Source: Streptococcus sp. S784/96/1
GTDB taxonomy: Bacteria > Bacillota > Bacilli > Lactobacillales > Streptococcaceae
DNA: 49,263 nucleotides
Assembly (NCBI RefSeq): GCF_902729355.1
Contig: NZ_CACVCC010000018.1
Location: 1 to 49,263, forward strand
Direction: 5' to 3'
Shown here: in pieces, positions 1 through 7,505 of the stretch
How positions within the stretch are numbered: position 1 is the first letter of the stretch
How the letters are laid out: the number at the start of each line of letters is the position of its first letter
The notes under the pieces: generated by a model
What the model saw: the letters and a program-made list of their open reading frames with translations, nothing else
What the model was told of the DNA's origin: nothing
Databases searched by the model: none
Program-made: the position numbers and the translations under genes

Positions 1-136
1 TGCACTAGGAGACAGGGCGTCAGCCTTTGCCCAAGAAATGGACGAGAAGGTTGCTTACCATACCGCTTACATCCGAGAAAACGGAGATGACATCCCAGAA
101 GTCCGGGATTGGAAGTGGGAGAATATTGGTAAATAG
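1..136 (+). CDS. xfp: Phosphoketolase, C-terminal end (partial)
   Basis: The frame starting at base 2 is open and ends at TAG 134-136, giving about 44 residues that include AYIRENGDDIPEVRDWKW. This tail (YIR-x-x-G-x-D-x-PE-V-x-x-W-x-W) is what I know from the extreme C-terminus of xylulose-5-phosphate/fructose-6-phosphate phosphoketolases, which split the sugar phosphate into acetyl phosphate plus glyceraldehyde-3-P or erythrose-4-P using thiamine diphosphate. The start lies outside the window. It is closed by a terminator, so it is not co-transcribed with the next gene. A second phosphoketolase begins at 48609, so the two fragments belong to different gene copies unless the window is a circular or rearranged piece. 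The call rests on a short tail only. Confidence 0.75.
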   Translation, partial: ALGDRASAFAQEMDEKVAYHTAYIRENGDDIPEVRDWKWENIGK

Positions 137-171
137 CAGATTGATGCTACTAAGCAAATTTATAATCTAAT

Positions 172-224
172 AAAGTGAGAGGAGAACGTTACTTGTTAAT
201 ATTACCAAGTCTCCTCTTTCTTTA
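172..224 (+). terminator. Rho-independent terminator after the phosphoketolase tail
   Basis: A stem formed by AAGTGAGAGGAGA (from about 172) and TCTCCTCTTTC (from about 210) with one G-T pair is followed by TTTAT. It separates the left phosphoketolase from the GH127 gene. Confidence 0.75.
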
Positions 225-268
225 TATTAATATTGGTATTCGTAGATGATCGTTAAGGAGAAAAGACG

Positions 269-2209
269 ATGAGAGAGGTTCTATTAAAACAAGTAACCGT
301 TGAATCTGAATTTTGGAAAAGCTACTTGAACCTCATTAAAGAGGAAACGATTCCGTATCAATTAAGTGTATTGAAAGATGAGATAGATGTAGATGTCCAA
401 GCTGAGCGAAAAGATGAAGAATTACCATCTGGAAAGAGTCACGCTATTGAAAACTTCAAGATAGCAGCAGGAATATCACAGGGAGAGCATTTTGGATGGT
501 TTTTCCAAGATAGCGATGTCTATAAATGGTTGGAGTCGGTAGGGCTATTGCTTCAGACTACTGAAGATCCTCAGTTAGAAGCTCATGCAGATGATGTCAT
601 TGCTATTATTGAGAAAGCTCAAGAAAAAGATGGTTATTTAAATACTTATTTTCAATTGAAATTTCCTCAGCTAAAATACCGGCAACTTTATTTTAGTCAT
701 GAATTGTATTGCGCAGGGCATTTAATAGAAGCTGGGATAGCTTATGATAAGGGAACTGGTAAATCTCAACTGCTAGACATTGCCAAACGTTTCGTGAAAC
801 ATATTGAAGACCATTTTGGTTACGAAAATAGAAAGATTCAAGGTGCAGACGGGCATCAAGAAATTGAGTTGGCCTTGGTTAAGTTATATGATTACACAGG
901 TGATGATACTTACCTTAAATTAGCTCAATTTTTTGTTAATGTACGCGGTGAGGATCCTAAGTTTTATCAGAAAGAAATAGAATCCAATCTTAAATTAGGA
1001 CTCTCTGCAGACAATCCCCGTGTTGACTTAACTTATCTACAAGCTTTTACGCAACCAAAATATCAGACGAAAGCAGTTGGGCATGCTGTCAGAATGCTTT
1101 ATATGGCTACTGGGATGGCAAAAATTGTAAATCGAGAATTTGATGATGAACTATATCAAGCCTGCTTGGCTATTTGGGACGATATTATTAAGTGTAAAAT
1201 GTACATTACTGGTGGTGTGGGATCAACAGTTTTTGGAGAGTCTTTCACGGGTCCCTATGATTTGCCAAATGATACGATGTATTGTGAAACTTGTGCGGCA
1301 ATTGCACTATTAAATTTTGCTTATGAATTATTCCAACTATCTCCAAAGGTAGAATATCTGGATGTAATTGATCGTTTAATTTACAATGGGATTCTATCGG
1401 GAGCCTCCTTAAATGGAAAGCAATTTTTCTATGTGAATCCTTTAGAAGTTGATGTTGATTCTTGCCATCATAATCCAGGGAAAGGCCATGTCAAAACGCA
1501 AAGACCAGACTGGTTGGGCTGTGCTTGTTGCCCGCCTAACTTTGCAAGGACAGTTGCATCAATAGGACGCTATGTTTATCTAGAAGATGACGGTAAACTA
1601 TTTGTCAACCTTTTCATAGCAAGTCGATTATTAGGAGAAGGCTATATTATTGAACAAAAAACGGGATTTCCGTTTGAAAATAGTGTTGATATTAACTATC
1701 AGGGACCGGAAAAAATAATCATTATTCATGTGCCATATTGGGCTAAAGGGTTAGAAGTAACTTGTGATAAGGGTGAGGTTATTAAGAAAAATACGCAGCA
1801 AATTGACGTATTAGTTCGTGGTAATAGTTGTCTAAGGATAAGGTTTGAACAGCCTATCTACAGTGTAAGCTGCCATCCGGAAGTACGATCTAATATTGGG
1901 AAAGTAGCCATTCAAAGAGGCCCCTTCATTTTCTGTTCACAAGCTTTGCAAAATCCAGATATGAAAAAGTACCGAGTTGATCGTCAAAAGTTACCTCAAG
2001 CGACGTGTGAGATTCAAAATGATAACTTAGGAAAGTATATACAATTACATCTTCCTTGCCAAAAGATAAAAGGCTGGCCAAACGAGGCATTGTATTTGTT
2101 TGACTCGGAAAATCAATTTGTCTCTTCTGATATGACCTTAATACCATATTATCTTTGGGGTAACCAAGGTGAAACAGATATGCAAGTATGGTTTTCGGAA
2201 GTAATGTAG
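269..2209 (+). CDS. GH127 beta-L-arabinofuranosidase (DUF1680 family)
   Basis: Length (646 aa) and motifs fit the GH127 family, whose reference member HypBA1 releases beta-L-arabinofuranose using a cysteine nucleophile held by zinc. The expected residues are visible: E340 and C342 in YCETCAA, and C418-A-C420-C421 in GCACCPPNFAR, matching the Zn-binding Glu and Cys set of HypBA1. C420 is the likely nucleophile. There is no signal peptide, so it should act in the cytoplasm on imported oligosaccharides. The start at 269 follows TAAGGAG at 254-260. It is the first gene of the arabinan block and is followed closely by a small Cys-rich gene. The exact substrate is inferred; GH127 members can also act on 3-C-carboxy-5-deoxy-L-xylose (aceric acid). 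Confidence 0.88.
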   Translation: MREVLLKQVTVESEFWKSYLNLIKEETIPYQLSVLKDEIDVDVQAERKDEELPSGKSHAIENFKIAAGISQGEHFGWFFQDSDVYKWLESVGLLLQTTEDPQLEAHADDVIAIIEKAQEKDGYLNTYFQLKFPQLKYRQLYFSHELYCAGHLIEAGIAYDKGTGKSQLLDIAKRFVKHIEDHFGYENRKIQGADGHQEIELALVKLYDYTGDDTYLKLAQFFVNVRGEDPKFYQKEIESNLKLGLSADNPRVDLTYLQAFTQPKYQTKAVGHAVRMLYMATGMAKIVNREFDDELYQACLAIWDDIIKCKMYITGGVGSTVFGESFTGPYDLPNDTMYCETCAAIALLNFAYELFQLSPKVEYLDVIDRLIYNGILSGASLNGKQFFYVNPLEVDVDSCHHNPGKGHVKTQRPDWLGCACCPPNFARTVASIGRYVYLEDDGKLFVNLFIASRLLGEGYIIEQKTGFPFENSVDINYQGPEKIIIIHVPYWAKGLEVTCDKGEVIKKNTQQIDVLVRGNSCLRIRFEQPIYSVSCHPEVRSNIGKVAIQRGPFIFCSQALQNPDMKKYRVDRQKLPQATCEIQNDNLGKYIQLHLPCQKIKGWPNEALYLFDSENQFVSSDMTLIPYYLWGNQGETDMQVWFSEVM

Positions 2210-2218
2210 GAGGTTGAA

Positions 2219-2458
2219 ATGGAGGCATGTCCGGGATGTTCTGTGAAAGAAGTGTTGTCAGAAGATGATATAGAGCTACTTATTCAAGAACAACTAGCCT
2301 TAGAATTTAATTTAGTCAGTGATGCAGAATGGGAAAAGCGTCAAAAAATCTGTCGGCAATGCCCGTTTAAGGTAGGGGCAACTTGTGGTAAGTGTGGTTG
2401 CTACTATAAGTTTAGAAGTGCATTACTTGTCAAATCTTGTCCTGTTGGAAAATGGTAA
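2219..2458 (+). CDS. Small cysteine-rich zinc-ribbon-like protein (DUF6171-like)
   Basis: This is a 79-residue protein with an N-terminal CPGC pair and a C-terminal cluster CRQCPF...CGKCGCYYKF...CPVGKW, which looks like one or two zinc- or iron-binding knuckles. I associate this arrangement with the uncharacterised DUF6171 group, but I cannot confirm that without a search. A strong ribosome site (AGGAGG at 2208-2213) overlaps the GH127 stop region and the gap is only 9 bases, so it is translationally linked to the GH127 gene. A bidirectional terminator follows directly. Function is unknown. One idea is a role in metal supply or assembly of the Cys/Zn-dependent GH127 partner, but nothing in the sequence proves it. 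Confidence 0.75.
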   Translation: MEACPGCSVKEVLSEDDIELLIQEQLALEFNLVSDAEWEKRQKICRQCPFKVGATCGKCGCYYKFRSALLVKSCPVGKW

Positions 2459-2496
2459 AAAACTCCTTGAGCCTATAGTGTTCAAGGAGTTTTTTA
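2456..2496. terminator. Bidirectional terminator between convergent genes
   Basis: AAAAAACTCCTTGA pairs with TTCAAGGAGTTTTTT around a 10-base loop. The A-run and T-run on either side allow it to end both the + strand GH127/Cys-rich unit and the - strand regulator gene. Confidence 0.9.
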
Positions 2497-2498
2497 AA

Positions 2499-3389
2499 TC
2501 AGCTATAAAATAATTTAATTTTAATGTCTTGATTATGGTTGCCAAATTCTCGACCGAATAAGGTACACCCACCGATATTTTCAGCATTGTCTTTAACTTC
2601 AATACGGAATTTCCAAGTTGTTGTTGAAGTGTCTAAATCAGAAATGTTAAATGTTGACAAAAAATCACCATCAATATTGGTTCCATGTTCAGTAATCCGG
2701 ATTGTTTTTAATAGACCGTACTGATTGAGGTTGTCAGGATACCATTGAGGAGTGTATTTACCACGAGTATCTGCAAAATCACCAGGGCTAGTCCAAGCCC
2801 CTAATTCATGATCATTAAAGGAAAATGTAATATCAGATGGCCAATTATTGTTAGCAAACGGGAATTCAGATGAAATTTCAAAAGATATTTCAATCATTTT
2901 TAGAGTATCCGTCGATTTTAATAGATTTGGAGACTGGTATTCTAAGAATCCTTTGGTAAACCAAACAATCTGTGCACTCATACGTTCAGGAACCATAAAA
3001 AAGCGAGGTTCATCCACAGGGCCGATGAAATCTTCCCCACTTGCTAGGCCACAAGTTGGTTCTACCTTATAATCAGTGTAGTGCCCTACGGGAATAAAAG
3101 TTTCAATTGTAGAATACGCATTAAAAATTTTATGTGGAAAATTAATTTCAATTCGATCAACAGCCAGACGTGCAATTTTTTGATGACCGACACGCTCCGT
3201 TTTGATGATATGGGCTGTTTCGAGTTTTTTAATGTGTTGGGTGATGATGGCACTGCTCAAATTTAAAGCAGTAGCAATTTCTTTGACATTCATCTTTTCA
3301 TTGGATAATAGTTGAATGATTTGTAATCTGACGTTACTAGCTAATGCTTCGTATACTGGCAGTGCACTTGTGTTAATTTCTAATTGCAT
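2499..3389 (-). CDS. ArsR-type winged-helix regulator with a large C-terminal beta-rich domain
   Basis: The first 85 or so residues form an ArsR/SmtB-like winged helix (ASNVRLQIIQLLSNEKMNVKEIA, then LSSAIITQHIKKLETAHII). The remaining ~210 residues are not the short dimer helix of typical ArsR proteins but a long, Trp/Phe- and Asp-rich, probably beta-sandwich domain. I read this as a sugar- or effector-binding domain. I chose the ATG at 3389 (MQLEINTSALP) because AAAAAAAGGAG lies 7 bases upstream; a longer frame to 3440 has no ribosome site. It is divergent from the ABC importer gene at 3696 with 306 bases between, placing it as the local regulator of the arabinan operon. Metal-binding Cys motifs of classical ArsR are absent. 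Binding ligand and sign of control are inference. Confidence 0.8.
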   Translation of the reverse strand: MQLEINTSALPVYEALASNVRLQIIQLLSNEKMNVKEIATALNLSSAIITQHIKKLETAHIIKTERVGHQKIARLAVDRIEINFPHKIFNAYSTIETFIPVGHYTDYKVEPTCGLASGEDFIGPVDEPRFFMVPERMSAQIVWFTKGFLEYQSPNLLKSTDTLKMIEISFEISSEFPFANNNWPSDITFSFNDHELGAWTSPGDFADTRGKYTPQWYPDNLNQYGLLKTIRITEHGTNIDGDFLSTFNISDLDTSTTTWKFRIEVKDNAENIGGCTLFGREFGNHNQDIKIKLFYS

Positions 3390-3414
3390 AGGTTTGCTCC
3401 TTTTTTTAATGATA

Positions 3415-3434
3415 ACATATTTATTAATATATGT
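3415..3434. promoter_or_regulatory. Candidate operator (inverted repeat ACATAT-N8-ATATGT)
   Basis: An inverted repeat sits 26 bases upstream of the regulator start, in the divergent region. Its position suits autoregulation by the ArsR-type protein. It is AT-rich, so chance occurrence is possible. Confidence 0.4.
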
Positions 3435-3447
3435 AAACACTTTCTGT

Positions 3448-3475
3448 TAAAGATTAATGATTTTATGAATCTTAA
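3448..3475. promoter_or_regulatory. Candidate operator (TTAAGATT-N12-AATCTTAA)
   Basis: A perfect 8-base inverted repeat with a 12-base spacer lies between the divergent genes and 38 bases upstream of the -35 of the importer promoter. Winged-helix dimers commonly bind such spaced palindromes. No binding data; inference from position and symmetry. Confidence 0.4.
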
Positions 3476-3512
3476 TTAAAAAGATGTTTTTTAAAATAAT
3501 TATATAAAATGC

Positions 3513-3541
3513 TTGACATTAGGTTTTTGTAGGTATATAAT
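3513..3541 (+). promoter_or_regulatory. Consensus sigma-A promoter of the arabinan importer operon
   Basis: TTGACA at 3513-3518, a 17-base spacer, and TATAAT at 3536-3541 form a perfect consensus promoter. It leaves a leader of roughly 150 bases before the ATG at 3696. Such a strong core implies that control is by repression (see the cre box just downstream). Confidence 0.85.
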
Positions 3542-3555
3542 TAAACCACAGAAAC

Positions 3556-3570
3556 ATGAAAGCGCTTCAA
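3556..3570 (+). promoter_or_regulatory. cre box (CcpA site) downstream of the arabinan promoter
   Basis: ATGAAAGCGCTTCAA matches the catabolite-responsive element pattern (TGNAANCGNTNNCA) around a perfect AAAGCGCTT core. It lies about 15 bases after the -10, so CcpA bound here would block initiation or early elongation when preferred sugars are present. Confidence 0.85.
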
Positions 3571-3695
3571 AAAAATAAAAACAAAAGGAGGAAGTTGTTA
3601 ATAAAAATATAAATGATACATAGCCAACGTTTTATAAGATTAACTTTTTAGTAAATTGAAAAATATTTATAATTGACGCATAAGGAGAAAGCAAA

Positions 3696-5030
3696 ATGAA
3701 GAAATGGTTTAAACTTGCTACAGTAGTAACAACTTTTAGTGCAATGGCCTTAACAGGATGTGGCAATAATTCAGAAAGTAGCGGTGGCTCGGATTCGGAA
3801 ACTTTAACATTCATGTTCCGTGGAGGAGAAGATGAGAAAAAAGCTTATCAGGCTGCCATTAGTGAATTCGAGAAAAATGAAGACGTGAAAGTAAAAATTG
3901 TTGCGACTGATGCGGATCAGTATGCAACAAAATTACAAGCTGCCATTTCTGGTGGTAAAGTTCCAGATGTTTTTTATGTAGAACAAGGTAGTGTGATGGC
4001 TTATGTTGATAATGGTGTATTGCAAGACATTACTAAGTATGTAGAAAATTCTGATTTTGATTTAGATAATATTTGGGAATATGGGGTCAATAGCTATCGT
4101 TATGACGGTGAAAAAGTAGGATCTGGTCCAATTTACGGGCTTCCAAAAGATGTTGGTCCGTTTGCTCTAGGCTACAACAAAAAAATGTTTGAAGAAGCGG
4201 GAATTCCACTTCCAGATAAAGATAAACCATACACTTGGGATGAGTTTGTCGAAGTATCTAAAAAATTGACTAAGGACACAAATGGAGATGGTATTTTAGA
4301 TCAATGGGCAACTGGTTTTAATGTTAACTGGAGCTTACAAGCATTTGTATGGAGTAATGGCGGTGATTGGGCTAATGAAGCTAAAGATAAGGTAACTATT
4401 GATACTCCAGAATTTGCAGAGGCTTTACAATATTTTGCAGATCTTCAAAATGTTCACAAAGTCACACCATCAATTGCAGATGCTCAAACATTAGATACCT
4501 ACCAGCGTTGGATGAATGGTGAAATTGCTTTCTTCCCTGTGGGGCCGTGGGATATGAGTACGTACGCAAAACTTGATTTTGAGTATGATTTGATGCCATG
4601 GCCAGCAGGAAAAACTGGTAAATCTGCTACTTATATTGGGTCACTGGGTATTGGTGTATCAAGTACAACTAAGAATCCGGAGAAGGCAGCTAAATTAGTA
4701 CAATATCTTGCGGCGTCTGAGGATGGTCAAAAACAATTAGTTGATGCGCAAATTCAGATTCCAAACCTTAAAGATATGGCAGCTGAATGGGCATCAGATA
4801 CTTCTTCTGTACCAAGTAATAAACAAGAATTTATCGATGTTGTCGAAGATTATGGACGTGCACTCCCTGGTGCAAATACTTATAATCCTGAATGGTATGA
4901 TGAATTCTTTATTAACATTCAATCAGTACTTGATGGGGATATGACTGCGAAAGAATATCTTAAAGAAACACAACCAAAAATGCAAGAAAAATTAGATGCT
5001 ACAAATCAGCAAAAGGCTACAGCTAAATAA
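3696..5030 (+). CDS. ABC transporter sugar-binding lipoprotein (CUT1 family)
   Basis: The 444-residue protein starts with a lipoprotein signal, [11 protein letters not shown]..., ending in the lipobox LTGC with the lipidated Cys at 22, then a Ser/Gly/Asn-rich linker and a family-1 solute-binding fold ([38 protein letters not shown]). It captures an oligosaccharide outside the membrane for the two permeases that follow. TAAGGAG precedes the ATG at a normal distance. The surrounding GH43 and GH51 genes make arabino-oligosaccharides the likely ligand, comparable to AraN of Bacillus, but the specificity is inferred. It is the first gene after the strong cre-controlled promoter and is separated from the permeases by a stable hairpin. 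Confidence 0.9.
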   Translation: MKKWFKLATVVTTFSAMALTGCGNNSESSGGSDSETLTFMFRGGEDEKKAYQAAISEFEKNEDVKVKIVATDADQYATKLQAAISGGKVPDVFYVEQGSVMAYVDNGVLQDITKYVENSDFDLDNIWEYGVNSYRYDGEKVGSGPIYGLPKDVGPFALGYNKKMFEEAGIPLPDKDKPYTWDEFVEVSKKLTKDTNGDGILDQWATGFNVNWSLQAFVWSNGGDWANEAKDKVTIDTPEFAEALQYFADLQNVHKVTPSIADAQTLDTYQRWMNGEIAFFPVGPWDMSTYAKLDFEYDLMPWPAGKTGKSATYIGSLGIGVSSTTKNPEKAAKLVQYLAASEDGQKQLVDAQIQIPNLKDMAAEWASDTSSVPSNKQEFIDVVEDYGRALPGANTYNPEWYDEFFINIQSVLDGDMTAKEYLKETQPKMQEKLDATNQQKATAK

Positions 5031-5100
5031 TACGGTGAATAAACATAGAAGTAAAAATTTAAAGTAGTGTTTAATTCCTAAAGTATCAGTTAATGATAAA

Positions 5101-5131
5101 GTAGGCGGCTGAAAAGTCGCCTACAATTTTT
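5101..5131 (+). terminator. Hairpin after the binding-protein gene (partial terminator or mRNA stabiliser)
   Basis: GTAGGCGGCT and AGTCGCCTAC (one G-T pair) form a 10-bp stem closed by a GAAA tetraloop, followed by AATTTTT. It sits inside the operon between the binding-protein gene and the first permease, a placement that commonly raises the level of binding protein relative to permease. Confidence 0.75.
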
Positions 5132-5147
5132 ACAAGGAGATGTTAGA

Positions 5148-6053
5148 ATGGCGAGAATACATACAAAGAAAAAAAGCAATCTATATGCTCATGAGCATCG
5201 TGTAGCTTTCATGTTTGTTATATTACCAGTAATTGGATTTTTAGTATTTTCTTTACTACCATTTTTATATTCTGTCTATGCTTCGTTGACAGATTGGAAT
5301 GGTTTAGGGAGAATGAACTTTATCGGATTAGAGAATTTTCAAAGGTTAGTACGAGACCCATACTTTTATCAAACGATGGGAAATACTATTTTTCTCATGA
5401 TAGGTATTCCTATTGGTTTATTGGTCTCTTTTGCTTTAGCATCAGCATTGAGTAGAGGAATTAAGGGGACAACTATTTTTAGGACAGTGTACTATATACC
5501 AGTGATTTCATCTCTAGCAGCAATTTCTATATTGTGGCAATGGGCTTATAATGGTGATTTTGGTCTTATTAATCAAGTACTTGATATTTTTGGAATTGAC
5601 GGTCCAAACTGGTTACAAAATCCTGTGACAGTAAAACCAGCCATTATTTTAATGACAATTTGGAAAGGTTTGGGATACTCAATGTTATTGTATTTAGCCG
5701 CTATCCAAAGTGTGCCTAAAACGTTTTATGAGGCAGCAGAATTAGACGGTGCCTCCCCGTTTCAAAAGTTTACCAATATTACGTGGCCAATGGTTCGTCC
5801 AGTAACGTTTTTCTTAATTGTGACTAATATTATAGGTGGAGCTCAAATCTTTACAGAGATTAATATTATGACACCTACTGGGGGTCCAAAATATAGTTCA
5901 GCAACTGTTGTATGGTACATCTGGCAAAAAGCTTTTAAAAATTGGCAAATGGGATACGCTAGTAGTATGGCTCTAGTTCTAGCAGTAATTGTATTTATTG
6001 TTACTGCTATCCAATTTTGGATGAATAGTCGTTCAGAATATACAATTGACTAG
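5148..6053 (+). CDS. Sugar ABC transporter permease, MalF/AraP-like
   Basis: This 301-residue integral membrane protein has about six hydrophobic segments and the cytoplasmic EAA loop EAAELDGASPFQKFTNITWP, which contacts the ATPase subunit. N-terminal FMFVILPVIGFLVFSLLPFLYSV is the first membrane helix. It is one half of the channel for the oligosaccharide importer whose binding protein is encoded just upstream. AAGGAGA precedes the ATG. The next permease starts 9 bases after the stop. No ATPase gene is in the operon, so a shared MsmK/MsmX-type ATPase must be supplied from elsewhere. Confidence 0.92.
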   Translation: MARIHTKKKSNLYAHEHRVAFMFVILPVIGFLVFSLLPFLYSVYASLTDWNGLGRMNFIGLENFQRLVRDPYFYQTMGNTIFLMIGIPIGLLVSFALASALSRGIKGTTIFRTVYYIPVISSLAAISILWQWAYNGDFGLINQVLDIFGIDGPNWLQNPVTVKPAIILMTIWKGLGYSMLLYLAAIQSVPKTFYEAAELDGASPFQKFTNITWPMVRPVTFFLIVTNIIGGAQIFTEINIMTPTGGPKYSSATVVWYIWQKAFKNWQMGYASSMALVLAVIVFIVTAIQFWMNSRSEYTID

Positions 6054-6062
6054 GAGGTTACC

Positions 6063-6896
6063 ATGAAAAAAATAAAAATATCACATGTTTTGATTTTTGC
6101 GATCTTACTATTAGGATCAGTTGTCATGATTGGGCCTCTTCTTTGGATGGTGTCAACATCATTAAAAGATAAAACAGGCGTCTTTCAATTACCACCACAA
6201 TGGATACCGAATCCAATAAAATGGGATGCTTATCAACGATTATTGGAATTAGATACTCTAGGATCAGGGATAAAAAATACAATTATTGTATCTTTGACGG
6301 TAACAATAATTGGTACTGTCACCTCAAGTATGGCTGCTTTTTCTTTTGCTAAATTGAAAATGCCATTCAAAAATCTATTGTTTTTAGTATTGTTAACAGC
6401 AATCATGATTCCTTATCCAGCTGTTATGATTCCACAGTTCATGCTATTCTCAAAAATTGGTTGGGTAGATACATTATTGCCATTGATTATTCCAGGTTTA
6501 TTTGGAAACATTACAATGATATTTTTCTTGAGACAGTATCTATCAAATATTCCAGATTCTATTATTGAAGCAGCTAAAATTGATGGCGCAGGCTATTGGA
6601 AGATATTCTCTAATTTGATTTTTCCACTTATTCGACCAGCAGTTGCAGCACAGTTTATTTTATGGTTTATGGGAGCGTGGAATGATTATTTGGCACCATT
6701 GATTTATTTAAATTCACCAGAAAAACAAACACTGCAAGTTGTTATTGCTAATTTGAATGCGGCATATGCTATTCAGACAGACTATCCATTGATTATGGCC
6801 GCATCAGTGATTTCATTACTTCCAGTATTAACAGTGTTTATTATTTTCCAAAAACAAATTATCGAATCCGTTGCGATTTCAGGTATGAAAGGTTAA
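6063..6896 (+). CDS. Sugar ABC transporter permease, MalG/AraQ-like
   Basis: This 277-residue protein carries about six membrane segments and the EAA loop EAAKIDGAGYWKIFSNLIFP, ending in the conserved SGMKG tail typical of the second permease of CUT1 importers. The start follows TAGGAGG. It pairs with the upstream permease. A YesL-like membrane protein starts 4 bases after its stop, showing one tightly packed operon. Confidence 0.92.
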   Translation: MKKIKISHVLIFAILLLGSVVMIGPLLWMVSTSLKDKTGVFQLPPQWIPNPIKWDAYQRLLELDTLGSGIKNTIIVSLTVTIIGTVTSSMAAFSFAKLKMPFKNLLFLVLLTAIMIPYPAVMIPQFMLFSKIGWVDTLLPLIIPGLFGNITMIFFLRQYLSNIPDSIIEAAKIDGAGYWKIFSNLIFPLIRPAVAAQFILWFMGAWNDYLAPLIYLNSPEKQTLQVVIANLNAAYAIQTDYPLIMAASVISLLPVLTVFIIFQKQIIESVAISGMKG

Positions 6897-6899
6897 AAA

Positions 6900-7505
6900 A
6901 TGTGGGAAAGAGCGATGAAGTGGCTACATGTAGCTGTATTATTTGTCTTTTTAAATGTTTTGTGGTTGTTGGGGACATTACTAGGAGGAGTGGTATTTAG
7001 TCTTATTCCAAGTACGATTGCTATATTGAAAGTACTTCAACTTCCAAGAATTTTTGATAATGATTATAGTTGCCGTGAAATTATAGGTAGTTACTACCGA
7101 TTTTTTAAAGAAGCATATAAGCATAACAAGGTCTTCCTTTTTTTACCGATTATGATTGCCACTATTGCAGTGTTAGAGCTTCAAATGATCACTCAAAATG
7201 TTTTTCTTCAAGCGACTTTCCAAATTCCTTTAACGATTTTACTTGTCTACGTTGTTATAATAATATTCCATGTCAGTTATTTAGCAACGCAGTTGGAACT
7301 TATAACGTCTAAACAGTATAAATTACTATTATTAAGTCCGTTGATTTTTAATCGTTCCACTATATTGATACTAGTCGTAATTATGACTTTAACAATTATT
7401 GCATTGGTAAAAGGTTGGATACTGATGGTTTTCTTCTCGCTTGTTATTTATGCCGCGTCACAATTAGTTGGACATGATTATAAAAGTAAAGGGCTGATTC
7501 GATGA
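6900..7505 (+). CDS. YesL-like (DUF624) membrane protein
   Basis: This is a 201-residue hydrophobic protein with about five membrane segments. The opening MWERAMKWLHVAVLFVFLNVLWLLGTLLGG followed by SLIPSTIAILKV is typical of the DUF624/YesL family, which recurs beside CUT1 oligosaccharide importers and polysaccharide-degrading enzymes in Gram-positive bacteria. Its biochemical role is not established; it may assist the importer. It overlaps the next gene by 4 bases (ATGA), so it is translationally coupled to the lipoprotein GH43. A second, more divergent relative lies in the same position in the xylan block at 35672. Confidence 0.8.
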   Translation: MWERAMKWLHVAVLFVFLNVLWLLGTLLGGVVFSLIPSTIAILKVLQLPRIFDNDYSCREIIGSYYRFFKEAYKHNKVFLFLPIMIATIAVLELQMITQNVFLQATFQIPLTILLVYVVIIIFHVSYLATQLELITSKQYKLLLLSPLIFNRSTILILVVIMTLTIIALVKGWILMVFFSLVIYAASQLVGHDYKSKGLIR

